64,000 nt of DNA from Nitrososphaerota archaeon (GCA_028867755.1 JAGWFT010000001.1:846727-910726); one strand, 5' to 3'. Shown: positions 42,291 to 51,507, numbered from the stretch's first letter. Program-made: numbers and translations. The notes: a model not told the origin generated them from the letters alone.

Positions 42291-43046
42291 TTATGATATT
42301 GTGACAACCCCAGTTCGCCAAGGGTGTATTGTACAAAAATAGTAATACACACCTGGTTTGTCAAACTTGTAGCTAAATGTATCACCTGTCTTCAATAGCG
42401 CACTGTTAAACATGGATACGATATTGCCATGTCCGTCTTGGCTTTGTATGACGTGGCCAATGTTATCCTCATTTTGCCATGTCACAGTCGTTCCTCGCAT
42501 TGCCTCTAGGTTTAGCGGTATGAAAAAACCAGTGCCTGCTACTACAGAATTACCGTTTGGGATCATCACAGTTGCATTTGAGGACACGTTTACAGTAGGA
42601 AATAGGTCTGCTCCAGTAATCAGATAATCAAGTATCATCCTTGTATTGTTATTTTTCATATCTGCACTTACTTTCCATAGGGAGCCAGCATTTGTTGCAA
42701 AAATTCTGTTGCCATCAAGTGCTACATTGAAGATCTGACCTTGGATGGACTGGACTGGACCTTGCCCATGAAAAGACCCATCTTTATTATACAAGAACGA
42801 CCAGTCTTGAGGCAAAATATACGCGTGTAGGAATGTATCGCTTCCATACACAAGAAATGTTCCTTTTGTGATGGTTGACTGGTCTGACAATGTTATTCTA
42901 AATATGGATTGATACATTTGCGGATTATTGGCATTCAACACTGCAGCTCCACTTCCTGACATTTGATATGATGATTCTGCATATGCCAAATTGTACACTC
43001 CAGATAAGGCAAGAATTGAAACTATTGTCGCAACAATAATTTTCAT
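42291..43046 (-). CDS. Secreted cupredoxin-domain protein, axial Met missing
   Basis: 251 residues: signal peptide (about 1-23, IIVATIVSILALSGVYNLAYA), a unique middle region of about 130 residues and a C-terminal plastocyanin-like domain. Type-1 copper ligands: His in NIGHVIQ, Cys and His in YYYFCTIHPW; the residue where an axial Met is usual (HPWMTG) is Arg (HPWRTG). Ammonia-oxidising archaea use many exported blue-copper proteins as electron carriers; here redox behaviour or copper binding may be altered. Palindrome site 3 lies 42 bases from its start. Confidence 0.85.
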   Translation of the reverse strand: MKIIVATIVSILALSGVYNLAYAESSYQMSGSGAAVLNANNPQMYQSIFRITLSDQSTITKGTFLVYGSDTFLHAYILPQDWSFLYNKDGSFHGQGPVQSIQGQIFNVALDGNRIFATNAGSLWKVSADMKNNNTRMILDYLITGADLFPTVNVSSNATVMIPNGNSVVAGTGFFIPLNLEAMRGTTVTWQNEDNIGHVIQSQDGHGNIVSMFNSALLKTGDTFSYKFDKPGVYYYFCTIHPWRTGVVTIS

Positions 43047-43087
43047 GCATGATTTATCTTGTCTATATTATATAATGAAAATGGAGA

Positions 43088-43103
43088 TTATCATCTAAGA
43101 TAA
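43088..43103. promoter_or_regulatory. Palindrome TTATC-N6-GATAA, site 3 (divergent promoter)
   Basis: TTATCATCTAAGATAA, extended to GATTATC...GATAATC at 43086-43105. Exactly 42 bases separate each edge from the start codons of the two divergent genes (cupredoxin and flavin-reductase-like), so one operator is positioned identically for both. TATA-like boxes lie between it and each start. Confidence 0.6.
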
Positions 43104-43144
43104 TCAGATATCGCTTTAATTAAAAAGAAACTGAAAGAAACCAT

Positions 43145-43621
43145 GTGGTTACAATTCCAGAAGATGTACTCTATATGATGAAAAAACAAAAATTTGTAGT
43201 AGTAGCTTCTGTTGACCCCAACGGATTAGCTAATATATCGCCAAGGACGGCATTTTATTTTACAGATGATTCAATATATTGGCTAGATTTTTTCAAGCAT
43301 AAATCACAAGGAAATTTTCGTGTAATACCATGGGTTAGTGTGGCTGTCTTTGACAAGGAAAAATTACGAGGATTTCAAATGAAAGGTAAGGTAAATTTCG
43401 TAACTGATGAAAAAAAGGGAAAAAAGATCATTGAAACAATATCACGATCAGTCACTGGCAAGACATCATCGAAGATATTCGAACAGCAAAGCAAGAACAG
43501 CCATCCTACTGTGATAATGTTCAAGCCAAAAGCAATCTATTCGCTAAACCCAAAGGAAGAGTCAGGCAAATCTCTGGTCTCCGACAAAGACGGGGAAACT
43601 GTATCTTTATTGGGAATCTAG
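43145..43621 (+). CDS. Pyridoxamine-5'-phosphate-oxidase-like flavoprotein
   Basis: 158-residue split beta-barrel protein: FVVVASVDPNGLANISPRTAFYF at the N-terminus and RVIPWVSVAVFDKEKLRGFQMKGKV in the middle, as in FMN- or F420-binding PNPOx-like proteins. The exact cofactor and reaction are not visible. Start is GTG, read because the family match begins at VTIPED; a nearby ATG is out of frame. Probably cotranscribed with the DUF6328-like and PPK2 genes downstream. Confidence 0.8.
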   Translation: MVTIPEDVLYMMKKQKFVVVASVDPNGLANISPRTAFYFTDDSIYWLDFFKHKSQGNFRVIPWVSVAVFDKEKLRGFQMKGKVNFVTDEKKGKKIIETISRSVTGKTSSKIFEQQSKNSHPTVIMFKPKAIYSLNPKEESGKSLVSDKDGETVSLLGI

Positions 43622-43646
43622 TTATCACAAATGAAATCTGGCTTGT

Positions 43647-44129
43647 TTGTTTAATATAGGAGAAATCCATCTAGGGTTTAGGTTGTCTAACAAAGATGGT
43701 GATGAGCGTGCAGACAAAGACAAACTGACAAGTGATTATGGCTCAATAATAAGGGAAAGTGCACTTTTAACAACATTTTCTGCTTTTCTATTTGGCTTTC
43801 TACTAAATATCTCAATTACATCCTCAGGTGGGTTTGATCTGCTAGACAAGATAACGATTTTGGTAGCGTTACTTTCTATAACCATATCAATCTCGCTTTT
43901 CATAATGCCGGTAATTTACCATCATTTAGGATACCCGTATCTTGATTTTAAAAAGTTCAAAGCGAGGAGTCATCGCTTTACATTATTTGGCTTGATACCT
44001 GCCATGATAACACTGTTCTTGGGTTTGGAACTTGCCATGACGTCCTTGGCACAAAACCATCCTGTTGCATTATCGCTTAGTACGATACCTTTTGTGCTTA
44101 TTTACGTATTTTATAGACTACGTAAATAA
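43647..44129 (+). CDS. DUF6328-like membrane protein
   Basis: 160 residues with four hydrophobic segments (about 40-56, 65-86, 106-126, 138-155). The charged N-terminus and the loop [20 protein letters not shown] resemble the DUF6328 family of small membrane proteins of unknown function. TTG start; 25 bases after the flavoprotein gene and 11 before PPK2. Confidence 0.6.
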   Translation: MFNIGEIHLGFRLSNKDGDERADKDKLTSDYGSIIRESALLTTFSAFLFGFLLNISITSSGGFDLLDKITILVALLSITISISLFIMPVIYHHLGYPYLDFKKFKARSHRFTLFGLIPAMITLFLGLELAMTSLAQNHPVALSLSTIPFVLIYVFYRLRK

Positions 44130-44140
44130 AAGAGGATGAG

Positions 44141-45019
44141 ATGAAAATAAATTCCAAAGATTTTCTTGTGCATGCGGGAAAAAAGGTCAAACTCAAAAAC
44201 TATCCAACAACTGTCAAACCCATGTACAAATCAAAGGAACAATATGGCCAGATCCTCAAAAAACATATTGAAGAACTAAGCTCCTTGCAAAATCTTCTCT
44301 ATGCATCAAATCGTTATTCGTTGTTATTGATCTTTCAGGCAATGGATGCAGCAGGAAAAGACAGTGCCATCAAACATGTAATGTCAGGCATTAATCCTCA
44401 AGGCTGTCAAGTGTTCAGCTTCAAGCATCCAAGCACGGAGGAACTTGAGCATGATTTTTTATGGCGTATTGTTCAATGCTTGCCTGAGAGGGGACGAATA
44501 GGTATCTTCAATCGTTCCTATTATGAGGAGGTACTGATTGTCCGTGTACATCCAGAGATTCTCCACAGCGAAGGCCTTCCAAATGAATTATTGGGCAAGC
44601 ATACAATTTGGCACCAGCGGTATAATTCTATAGTGAACCTGGAAAACCATCTACATTCCAACGGAACACGCATAATCAAATTTTTTCTTCATATCTCAAA
44701 AGAAGAACAACGCAAGCGTTTTCTAAAGCGTATTGATGAGCCAGAAAAGAACTGGAAATTTAGCCTTGACGATATTGAGGAGAGAAAATTTTGGAAGCAT
44801 TACATGAAAGCCTATGAAGACTGTCTGAGTGCTACCAGCACGACTGACGCGCCTTGGTACGTTATTCCTGCAGATGATAAGGAGAACACTAGGCTAATCA
44901 TTTCACAAATAATTCTTGATGCACTAAAAGAACTAAAAATGAGTTATCCAAAACCAACTGCAAAACGCAGACAAGAGCTGCACTCGATTCGTAAACTACT
45001 AGGTACGCAAAAATCCTAG
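44141..45019 (+). CDS. ppk2: Polyphosphate kinase 2 (PPK2)
   Basis: 292 residues. Walker [22 protein letters not shown] near residue 63, the lid and Walker B region [22 protein letters not shown], and [16 protein letters not shown]-type segments typical of polyphosphate:nucleotide phosphotransferases. Moves phosphate between polyphosphate and AMP/ADP (or GDP), giving the cell an energy reserve. Third gene of the small operon beginning with the flavoprotein. Confidence 0.92.
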   Translation: MKINSKDFLVHAGKKVKLKNYPTTVKPMYKSKEQYGQILKKHIEELSSLQNLLYASNRYSLLLIFQAMDAAGKDSAIKHVMSGINPQGCQVFSFKHPSTEELEHDFLWRIVQCLPERGRIGIFNRSYYEEVLIVRVHPEILHSEGLPNELLGKHTIWHQRYNSIVNLENHLHSNGTRIIKFFLHISKEEQRKRFLKRIDEPEKNWKFSLDDIEERKFWKHYMKAYEDCLSATSTTDAPWYVIPADDKENTRLIISQIILDALKELKMSYPKPTAKRRQELHSIRKLLGTQKS

Positions 45020-45055
45020 TCCATTGACAAGGCTTGGTTCATTAAAGAATGTTTT

Positions 45056-45079
45056 ATTCCACAATCTTTAGTGTATCAG
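45056..45079 (-). repeat. 24-base copy of the 3' end of the CBS-HTH gene
   Basis: Matches 46041-46064 at 23 of 24 positions. On the minus strand both code DTLKIVE followed by a stop, and the single difference is synonymous (GTG versus GTA). No other similarity extends upstream, so it looks like a relic rather than a gene. Confidence 0.45.
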
Positions 45080-45142
45080 TTTTTGGTTTTTCAAATTACT
45101 TGTGGATGTTTGGAAGACAAAGCAATAACCTCTAAACCAAAC

Positions 45143-45162
45143 AATTAAATAATTGTTTAATT
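45143..45162. promoter_or_regulatory. Inverted repeat before the ArsR gene
   Basis: AATTAAATAATTGTTTAATT, an imperfect palindrome ending 12 bases before the ArsR start codon, over the probable TATA box and transcription start. Placement suits repression by its own product. Confidence 0.45.
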
Positions 45163-45173
45163 ATTGTATCAAC

Positions 45174-45485
45174 ATGGAATCAGTCTGGAAGGCAGTTGCA
45201 GATGACAGCAGGCGCGAGATACTGATGCTGCTTCGAAAAAGGAAGATGACTCCAAGTGAGATGACAGAACACTTTCATTTTACAGCCCCCGCCTTGTCAA
45301 GTCACCTACGCATATTGAAGAGCGCAGACTTGGTCACTGAGGAAAAACTGGGCAAGAACAGATATTATTCATTAAACGAAAAAAAATCTCTTGAGATTGT
45401 AAATTTCTTTGAAAAGATGTGGGGATACAACCTAAACTCGCTTAAAGAATACGTCGAGAACAAAGAAAGGAAAAAAGGGACATGA
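45174..45485 (+). CDS. ArsR-family winged-helix repressor
   Basis: 103 residues from MESVWKAVADDSRREIL. DNA-recognition region MTPSEMTEHFHFTAPALSSHLRILKSADLVTEEKLGKNRYYSLN. No metal-binding CxC or other ligand set, so it responds to something else. Its last bases overlap the AHSA1-type gene by 4, a gene pair that is common in bacteria and archaea (regulator plus ligand-binding SRPBCC protein). Confidence 0.9.
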   Translation: MESVWKAVADDSRREILMLLRKRKMTPSEMTEHFHFTAPALSSHLRILKSADLVTEEKLGKNRYYSLNEKKSLEIVNFFEKMWGYNLNSLKEYVENKERKKGT

Positions 45486-45925
45486 GTGATCTAGAAATCA
45501 GAAAATCCATTGAAATTGATGCCTCTCCAGAAGTTGTATTCAAGGCTATTTCTGATCCTAGTGAATTGACCAACTGGTTTCCGGATGCGGCAATATTAGA
45601 ACCCAGAGTTGGAGGGAAAACTAAATTCTCATATTACAAGGATTCAAAGAGGATTACTGCATGTGCAAGAGATCATGATAAAACTAATGAAGGAAGGGTT
45701 TTAGAATTTGTCAAGAACAAAAAACTTGTTTATACCTGGCAGCACATGGATGTACCAGACTTTCCTGAAACTATAGTAACATGGGAATTGGAAGAAATAA
45801 GACAGAACAAGACTAGGTTGACCCTGACTCATACGGGATTTAAAAGCAAAGACCAAGTCAAAGATCATTTCGAAGGCTGGTCGTTCTTTCTTAACGAATT
45901 AGCTTCATACTGTAAGCGGAAATAA
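45482..45925 (+). CDS. AHSA1/SRPBCC-domain protein
   Basis: 147 residues of the START-like (SRPBCC) fold: IRKSIEIDASPEVVFKAISDPSELTNWFPDAA at the N-terminus and LTLTHTGFKSKDQVKDHFEGWSFFLNELASYC at the C-terminus. Binds hydrophobic ligands or acts as a stress-type co-factor in this family. Translationally coupled to the ArsR gene upstream, so it probably belongs to the same response. Confidence 0.9.
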   Translation: MSDLEIRKSIEIDASPEVVFKAISDPSELTNWFPDAAILEPRVGGKTKFSYYKDSKRITACARDHDKTNEGRVLEFVKNKKLVYTWQHMDVPDFPETIVTWELEEIRQNKTRLTLTHTGFKSKDQVKDHFEGWSFFLNELASYCKRK

Positions 45926-46038
45926 CATCCACAGTCTTATTGAAACCCGGCGAACATAAAAAATAAGGAAATCAAACCATTTGGCAAGTACCCCTAATGG
46001 CACTGAAATTGTACTATGATGATACCCTAGTCATATAG

Positions 46039-46593
46039 TCATTCTACAATCTTTAGTGTATCAGATGCAGTAATTATTCCAACTATCTTGCTCTGCTTTG
46101 AGACAAGAACACATTTTGAATATCGTATCAGGGAGACCAGGGTCTTGACTGGGGTGTCGTAATCTACAATGGGCGGACGCGGGTCCATTATCTCTGATAG
46201 TCTTATCTTTTTTCTCTGTGTCTCGTCGCTATCTATGAGGTGCTTTACAATGCCATCTTCTGTTACCACACCTACCACATCGTTTCCCTCAAAGACAGGA
46301 ACCTGACTGATGGATAAATCCTGCATTTTTTTAATTGCATCGTTTAAGGTGTCATTTGACTTTAGCTTGACAATTTCTTTACTGCAAATGTCTCCTGCCT
46401 TCATTGCTGACTGGCTTTCAAGCGACCACAGGACCTCAAATATTTTCCTTGCAGTGGCATAGCTTGGCTGACATCTTCCTGATTCAATCTGGTTTATCAT
46501 TGAGGTGCTAACACCTGTAAGGGAGGCAAGCTTTTGCTGCGTTAAACCAATTTTCTGTCTTGCTTGTTTTATTGATTCAAGTCTTGGTAGCAT
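46039..46593 (-). CDS. HTH (XRE) plus CBS-pair regulator
   Basis: 184 residues. An N-terminal XRE-type helix-turn-helix (RQKIGLTQQKLASLTGVSTSMINQIESGRCQPSYATARKIFEVL) is joined to a CBS pair (ISQVPVFEGNDVVGVVTEDGIVKH; SKCVLVSKQSKIVGIITASDTLKIVE). A metabolite-sensing DNA-binding regulator, perhaps of the pyruvate phosphate dikinase gene, which it overlaps by one base (same strand, downstream). Confidence 0.9.
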   Translation of the reverse strand: MLPRLESIKQARQKIGLTQQKLASLTGVSTSMINQIESGRCQPSYATARKIFEVLWSLESQSAMKAGDICSKEIVKLKSNDTLNDAIKKMQDLSISQVPVFEGNDVVGVVTEDGIVKHLIDSDETQRKKIRLSEIMDPRPPIVDYDTPVKTLVSLIRYSKCVLVSKQSKIVGIITASDTLKIVE

Positions 46594-49274
46594 TATCTGT
46601 CGCGCCTTATCTTTTTCTTTGAGGATTTAATAGACTTTTCAAGAGCGGCTTGGGCTGCAGCTATGATTGCTATTGGGACTCTATGTGCAGACGCACTTAC
46701 ATATGTCAGACCAGAGGCATTGCAAAACTTGATTGAGCGAGGGTCTCCACCATGCTCGCCGCAAACTCCTATCTCAAGGCCAGGTTTTACGCTTCGGCCC
46801 CTTGATATTGCAATTTGTATCAGGTTTCCAACGCCGTTAACATCTAGTGACTGGAATGGATTTTCTGCCATTATCTCTTTTTCAAAATACTCTGGAAGGA
46901 ACTTGCCTTCGGCGTCTTCTCTGCTAAAGCTAAATACTGCTTGTGTGAGGTCGTTTGTTCCAAAGCTGAAAAATTCCGCACTTTGTGCAAGCTCATTTGC
47001 TGTAAGGCACGCCCTGACAACTTCCATCATGGTGCCAAAATTCATCTTTAGTTTGACTTTGAATTTTGATTCCACATCTGATTTTATGGCCTCATAAGTT
47101 TTTTTGATGTTGTTTAATTCATTTACGCTGCCAACTTGGGGGACCATTATTTGAGGGTGCACGTTTATTTTTTCTATGGCAAGCTCTGCCGCTGCCTCAC
47201 AAATAGCTCTTATCTGCATCTCGTAGATCTCAGGATATGTTATGCCAACTCTGACTCCGCGGTGTCCCATCATGGGGTTTATCTCTGCCAACTCCTTTGC
47301 CCTGTCAAGCAACTTTTGGGTTACTGCAACTTGTTCTGGGGCGCCCTGTTTTTCTAGTGAATGGATCTTGCTTATCAATTCCTCAGTATTTGGAAGAAAC
47401 TCGTGCAATGGTGGGTCTAGCAATCTTATCGTAACATGATAGCCTTGCATTATCTTGAGAATTTCTTTGAAATCTTGTTTTTGTAATACACGAAGCTTTT
47501 CAAGAACTAGTTTTCTTTCTTGAACTGTCTTTGTCATTATCATATTTACAAAGACAGCTAGTCTATCGCGAGCATTGAACATCCTCTCAGTTCTGCACAG
47601 CCCAATACCTCTTGCTCCATATGTGCGTGCAAGTCTTGCAGCTTCTGGTGTATCGGCATTTGCTCTGATGCCAAGTGTTTTAAGCTTCTCAGACCACTCA
47701 AGTATTGTTCTAAAGTCATCTGTCAGTTTTGGCTCAACAGTGGGCAACTCGCCTGTGTAGACATTGCCAGTGCTTCCATCCACTGTAATTACATCTCCTT
47801 CAGTAACAGCTTTTCCATCAACACGAAATTGTTTTGCAGAATAATCTATCTTGATATCAGAGCATCCAACAATGCATGGCTTTCCCATGCCTCTTGCTAC
47901 AACTGCTGCATGCGACGTCTTGCCTCCTCTGCTTGTAAGAATACCTGCTGAAGAAAAAAACGCTGGAACATCTTCTGGCTTGGTCTCTTCTCTTACTAGG
48001 ATGACCCTTGTTCCGCTCTCTCCAACACTTGCTGCCCTTTTTACATCAAAAATAACAATGCCTGACGCAGCTCCTGGGGAGGCTGCTATGCCTTTTGTTA
48101 TGGGATTAAATCTCTTGACTGCCTCTGAATCTATAGTTCTGTGCAAAATTTGGTCAAGGTCTTCGGGATGAAGGCGCATGATTGCCCGCTCTTTTGATAT
48201 CAGCCTTTCTTTTACCATTGAGACCGAGGTTCTTATCATGCCAACTGCATTCATTTTGGCAGAGCGTGTCTGTAAAAGATAGAATTTTCCTTTCTCTACT
48301 GTAAACTCGATGTCTTGAGGTTCTTTGAAGTGTTTTTCAAGCTTGTTACATGTTTGAACAAGTTGCTTGTACGTTGACGGCATTTCTTTTACCATGTTGT
48401 CTATTGTTTGCGGTGTCCTGATTCCTGCTACAACGTCTTCTCCTTGTGCATTGACAAGATATTCGCCAAAGATCTTCTTTGAGCCGTCAGAAGGATCGCG
48501 TGTGAAAACAACTCCTGTTGCACTGTCATTTCCCATGTTGCCAAACACCATTGCAACAACATTGACTGCGGTGCCATTTGCTGCATCTTTTGAGATCTTG
48601 TATTTTTCTCTGTATACTATTGCTCGCTCCCCCATCCAGCTCTTGAATACTGCCTCTATTGCAAGCTCAAGATGCTTGTAGGGGTCTTCTGGAAATGGCA
48701 TTCCTATGTGTTCTTGGCAGATTGTTTTGTATTGTGATACTAGATTTTTCAGTGACTCGACGTTTAGCTCATGGTCTTGCTCTACATTTTGTTTCTTTTT
48801 TATGCCATGTAATGCATCTTCGAATTTTCTGTCTTCAATGCCAAAGACTACCTTGCCAAACAACTGGACAAATCTTCGATAAGAATCCCATGCAAATCTT
48901 GCATTTTTGCTTGAATCAGCAAGTGCCAAGACAGCCTTGTCATTTAATCCAAGATTTAGAATCGTATCCATCATGCCAGGCATTGATATTGCAGCACCTG
49001 ATCTGACAGACACTAGGAGGGGATTTTTATCAGAACCAAGTTTTCTGCCGGTCTTTTTCTCAATTTTTCGGATATTTTTTCTTACTTCGACCATGAGTTG
49101 TTTTGGTAATTTTTTATTGTTGGTATAGTACTTGACACAAACTTCTGTTGTAATGGTAAAACCTGGGGGCACTGAAAGCCCAAGCCTTGTCATCTCCATG
49201 AGGCCTGCTCCCTTGCCGCCAAACAATTTTTTGTTCTTGCCGTCGCCTTCGTTAAAAAAATAAACAGACTTCAC
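46593..49274 (-). CDS. ppdK: Pyruvate, phosphate dikinase
   Basis: 893 residues from the GTG giving KSVYFFNEGDGKNKKLFGGKGA; the frame upstream adds 22 residues that run into tpiA and do not fit the family. Converts pyruvate, ATP and phosphate reversibly to phosphoenolpyruvate. ATP-grasp N-terminus, the phospho-His swivel signature GGKTSHAAVVARGMGKPCIVG and the C-terminal PEP-binding barrel (GTNDLTQ, GVCGEHGGDP). Downstream of tpiA; with it forms a gluconeogenic pair supplying C3 units made by carbon fixation. Confidence 0.95.
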   Translation of the reverse strand: MKSVYFFNEGDGKNKKLFGGKGAGLMEMTRLGLSVPPGFTITTEVCVKYYTNNKKLPKQLMVEVRKNIRKIEKKTGRKLGSDKNPLLVSVRSGAAISMPGMMDTILNLGLNDKAVLALADSSKNARFAWDSYRRFVQLFGKVVFGIEDRKFEDALHGIKKKQNVEQDHELNVESLKNLVSQYKTICQEHIGMPFPEDPYKHLELAIEAVFKSWMGERAIVYREKYKISKDAANGTAVNVVAMVFGNMGNDSATGVVFTRDPSDGSKKIFGEYLVNAQGEDVVAGIRTPQTIDNMVKEMPSTYKQLVQTCNKLEKHFKEPQDIEFTVEKGKFYLLQTRSAKMNAVGMIRTSVSMVKERLISKERAIMRLHPEDLDQILHRTIDSEAVKRFNPITKGIAASPGAASGIVIFDVKRAASVGESGTRVILVREETKPEDVPAFFSSAGILTSRGGKTSHAAVVARGMGKPCIVGCSDIKIDYSAKQFRVDGKAVTEGDVITVDGSTGNVYTGELPTVEPKLTDDFRTILEWSEKLKTLGIRANADTPEAARLARTYGARGIGLCRTERMFNARDRLAVFVNMIMTKTVQERKLVLEKLRVLQKQDFKEILKIMQGYHVTIRLLDPPLHEFLPNTEELISKIHSLEKQGAPEQVAVTQKLLDRAKELAEINPMMGHRGVRVGITYPEIYEMQIRAICEAAAELAIEKINVHPQIMVPQVGSVNELNNIKKTYEAIKSDVESKFKVKLKMNFGTMMEVVRACLTANELAQSAEFFSFGTNDLTQAVFSFSREDAEGKFLPEYFEKEIMAENPFQSLDVNGVGNLIQIAISRGRSVKPGLEIGVCGEHGGDPRSIKFCNASGLTYVSASAHRVPIAIIAAAQAALEKSIKSSKKKIRRDR

Positions 49275-49299
49275 ACAAGGCTTCTGTTGTAGTAGGATA

Positions 49300-49995
49300 T
49301 CAAATTTTTCTGTTTTTTGTGAATGCCGACGCAAATTCATCTATTATTTTTTCCCAATCTTTGGCCTTTACGATGCCGCTTGCAACAAGTATGCCTTGGG
49401 CTCCAAGCTCAAGTGCCTTTGCAACGTCGTCTCCTGAAACAATTCCTGCACCACACAGCAACTGGGTGGAATTTTTTGCGTCTTTTACTGCCTTAACAGA
49501 ATTTGTTATTATTTCGGGTCTTTCCTTTGATACTGCCTTGCCGCTTCCTATCAACTCTGGAGGCTCTATTGCAATGTAATCAGGATTTAATCTTGCATAT
49601 TTTTTTGCCTCGTCTACATCCTTTACACATACTACTGATGTCATGCCAAGGCTCCGAAGTCTTGGGACAAGCTCTTCAATATCCTGGCTTGGAATCCTGT
49701 GTTCACTGTGGTTGATTAGGGTGCCGCTAACCTTGGATTTTTTTAAAATTTCTGGCACGACAAACCCTGTTGTGCTGCCGACCTTTACAGTATCAGTATG
49801 CTGGGCAAATACTGTTATTGGCAGTTTTGCCACTTCGGAGACAAGGTGCTGTGGGGGACAGACTGCAATTTTTATTTTATATTTTTTTTCAACCCTTGAA
49901 GCACTCTCTGCTAATCGCAATGAATTGTCAGCTGAAATTTCTTCGTAATTTTTAAAGTTGATTATGAACAATGTACTTTCAGCAGAATTTGTCAT
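49300..49995 (-). CDS. tpiA: Triosephosphate isomerase (archaeal type)
   Basis: 231 residues, the short archaeal TIM-barrel form. FIINFKNYEE at the N-terminus, HSEHR (catalytic His), AIEPPELIGSG (catalytic Glu) and LLCGAGIVSGDDVAKALELGAQGILVASGIVKAK phosphate-binding end. Followed by ppdK on the same strand, so the two are likely cotranscribed. Confidence 0.95.
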   Translation of the reverse strand: MTNSAESTLFIINFKNYEEISADNSLRLAESASRVEKKYKIKIAVCPPQHLVSEVAKLPITVFAQHTDTVKVGSTTGFVVPEILKKSKVSGTLINHSEHRIPSQDIEELVPRLRSLGMTSVVCVKDVDEAKKYARLNPDYIAIEPPELIGSGKAVSKERPEIITNSVKAVKDAKNSTQLLCGAGIVSGDDVAKALELGAQGILVASGIVKAKDWEKIIDEFASAFTKNRKI

Positions 49996-50098
49996 TCCCT
50001 ATATATCAAGAGTTCCTTGTTTGGGTTGCATACTGGTAATATCCATGAGATTTCATTTTTGAAAATTCTTATAAGATGAGAGAAAGAAAAAATCATCC

Positions 50099-50395
50099 AT
50101 GAAAAGTGAATCGCTCTTGTTGCTAGATGCTCTTCAAGATATTGCGTCAGCTGCATCTCTAGGATCACAGGATGAAGATCTTGTCAAGTCAGTTTTCAAA
50201 AAAATACTTGACAGCGGCGACACTTACAATATGACAGAGTTGGAAAGTTGGTTTTCCAAAGTTGTATCTGCCAACCAGTCTGCAGTTGATAGAGTGCTTA
50301 ACATTGCACATTATCAAAAATCAAAATTTGAAGCCCGCAATAAATTTAGAATGATATCAGATGGTGATGACTGTGGATGCGGCGGAGGCCACTGA
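50099..50395 (+). CDS. Small hypothetical protein with Cys/His tail
   Basis: 98 residues, helical throughout (SLLLLDALQDIASAASLG, LVKSVFKKILDSGDTYNMTELESWFS), ending in the sequence DGDDCGCGGGH, which could bind a metal. No known family. Its stop is directly adjacent to the end of the convergent L40e gene. Confidence 0.6.
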   Translation: MKSESLLLLDALQDIASAASLGSQDEDLVKSVFKKILDSGDTYNMTELESWFSKVVSANQSAVDRVLNIAHYQKSKFEARNKFRMISDGDDCGCGGGH

Positions 50396-50563
50396 TTACT
50401 TCTTTATGCCAAGTGTTCTGTTCTTTAGTCGCAAGTAAGGATTATGACATTTGCGACACCTTGTAGCTGACATTGAATTTTTGGCACCACATGAGAAACA
50501 GACCTTAAAGTAAAGTCTTGCCTTCTGGGCAATCTGTTTTTTTAGTGGATCTGTGATTGGCAT
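50396..50563 (-). CDS. rpl40e: 50S ribosomal protein L40e
   Basis: 55 residues with the L40e zinc ribbon: VCFSCGAKNSMSATRCRKCHNPYLRLK (four Cys) and a basic C-terminus ending LGIKK. Archaeal form is not fused to ubiquitin. It lies 24 bases upstream of the SucD stop on the same strand; genes are on the opposite strand to the small protein that converges on it. Confidence 0.93.
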   Translation of the reverse strand: MPITDPLKKQIAQKARLYFKVCFSCGAKNSMSATRCRKCHNPYLRLKNRTLGIKK

Positions 50564-50586
50564 TTTCTTTTTCTCCTATTTACCTG

Positions 50587-51507
50587 CTATTTGTTTCTAC
50601 CCTTTCCAAGCTTTCCTGCAAGAAGCATTGGCAGCTCGGCAGGTCTCTTAGCTACAGGTACATTTGCCTTGGCATACATTGATACTTTGGATTCTGCTGA
50701 ACCGTAGGTCCCATAAATTATGGCACCTGCATGGCCCATCCTCTTCTCTTTTGGAGCCGCACGTCCTGCAATGTATGCTACAACAGGCTTGTCAAACTTG
50801 GTATCAATAATGTGCTGTGCCAACATCTCTTCGGCGTCCCCGCCTATCTCTCCTACTACAACTACGCCGTCTATGTTGGCTCCATTTCTAATGGTGTCAA
50901 ATGCCTGTATCAAGGGGGTTCCGTTGATGGGGTCACCACCTATTCCAAAACAGATGCTTTGGCCAAAATTTGCAAGCGAGAGATTATGCGACACCTCATA
51001 CATGAGAGTGCCACTACGTGAAATCACTGCAATGTTTCCAGGCTTGAAAGGTGATGCTGGCATGATTCCAATCTTGATAATTCCAGGTATTATTATTCCA
51101 GGTGTGTTAGGTCCAACAACAATTGCATCCTTTCTTTTTGACAAATCTACAACTGTCAGTGCATCCTTTATTGGTACGTGCTCTGGAATTGCAATTAGCA
51201 ACTTGATTCCAGCCTCCAAGGCTTCAACTGCAGCACTTAGGAAAAACTTTGCCGGAACAAAGATTATTGAAATTTTTGCACCAGTTGCAGCTACCGCTTC
51301 TCCCATGTTTTCATAAATGGGCACGCCCTCTATTTTTTGTCCGCCTTTTCCTGGCGTGACTCCGGCAACTATGTTTGTTCCATATGCTAGCATTTGTTGT
51401 GTGTGAAATGATCCAAACTTTCCAGTGATGCCTTGGACTATGACTGGTTTTTTCTTATAGTCGCGGTCTCCTTCTTTTCCAATTAGTAAATCAAAAAGAT
51501 CAGCCAT
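50587..51507 (-). CDS. sucD: Succinyl-CoA ligase alpha subunit
   Basis: 306 residues from MADLFDLLIGKEG (a start five codons upstream is also open). CoA-binding Rossmann domain VIVQGITGKFGSFHTQQMLAYG and the active-site His in KRMGHAGAIIYG. Interconverts succinyl-CoA and succinate with nucleotide synthesis; in the 3HP/4HB cycle succinyl-CoA is a hub, so a role either here or in a partial TCA cycle is possible. Overlaps the sucC end by 8 bases. Confidence 0.94.
   Translation of the reverse strand: MADLFDLLIGKEGDRDYKKKPVIVQGITGKFGSFHTQQMLAYGTNIVAGVTPGKGGQKIEGVPIYENMGEAVAATGAKISIIFVPAKFFLSAAVEALEAGIKLLIAIPEHVPIKDALTVVDLSKRKDAIVVGPNTPGIIIPGIIKIGIMPASPFKPGNIAVISRSGTLMYEVSHNLSLANFGQSICFGIGGDPINGTPLIQAFDTIRNGANIDGVVVVGEIGGDAEEMLAQHIIDTKFDKPVVAYIAGRAAPKEKRMGHAGAIIYGTYGSAESKVSMYAKANVPVAKRPAELPMLLAGKLGKGRNK

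Noticed and set aside
46663-49128. Several open frames on the plus strand opposite ppdK
   Set aside because: They lie entirely within a well-supported coding gene on the other strand and show no independent motifs.
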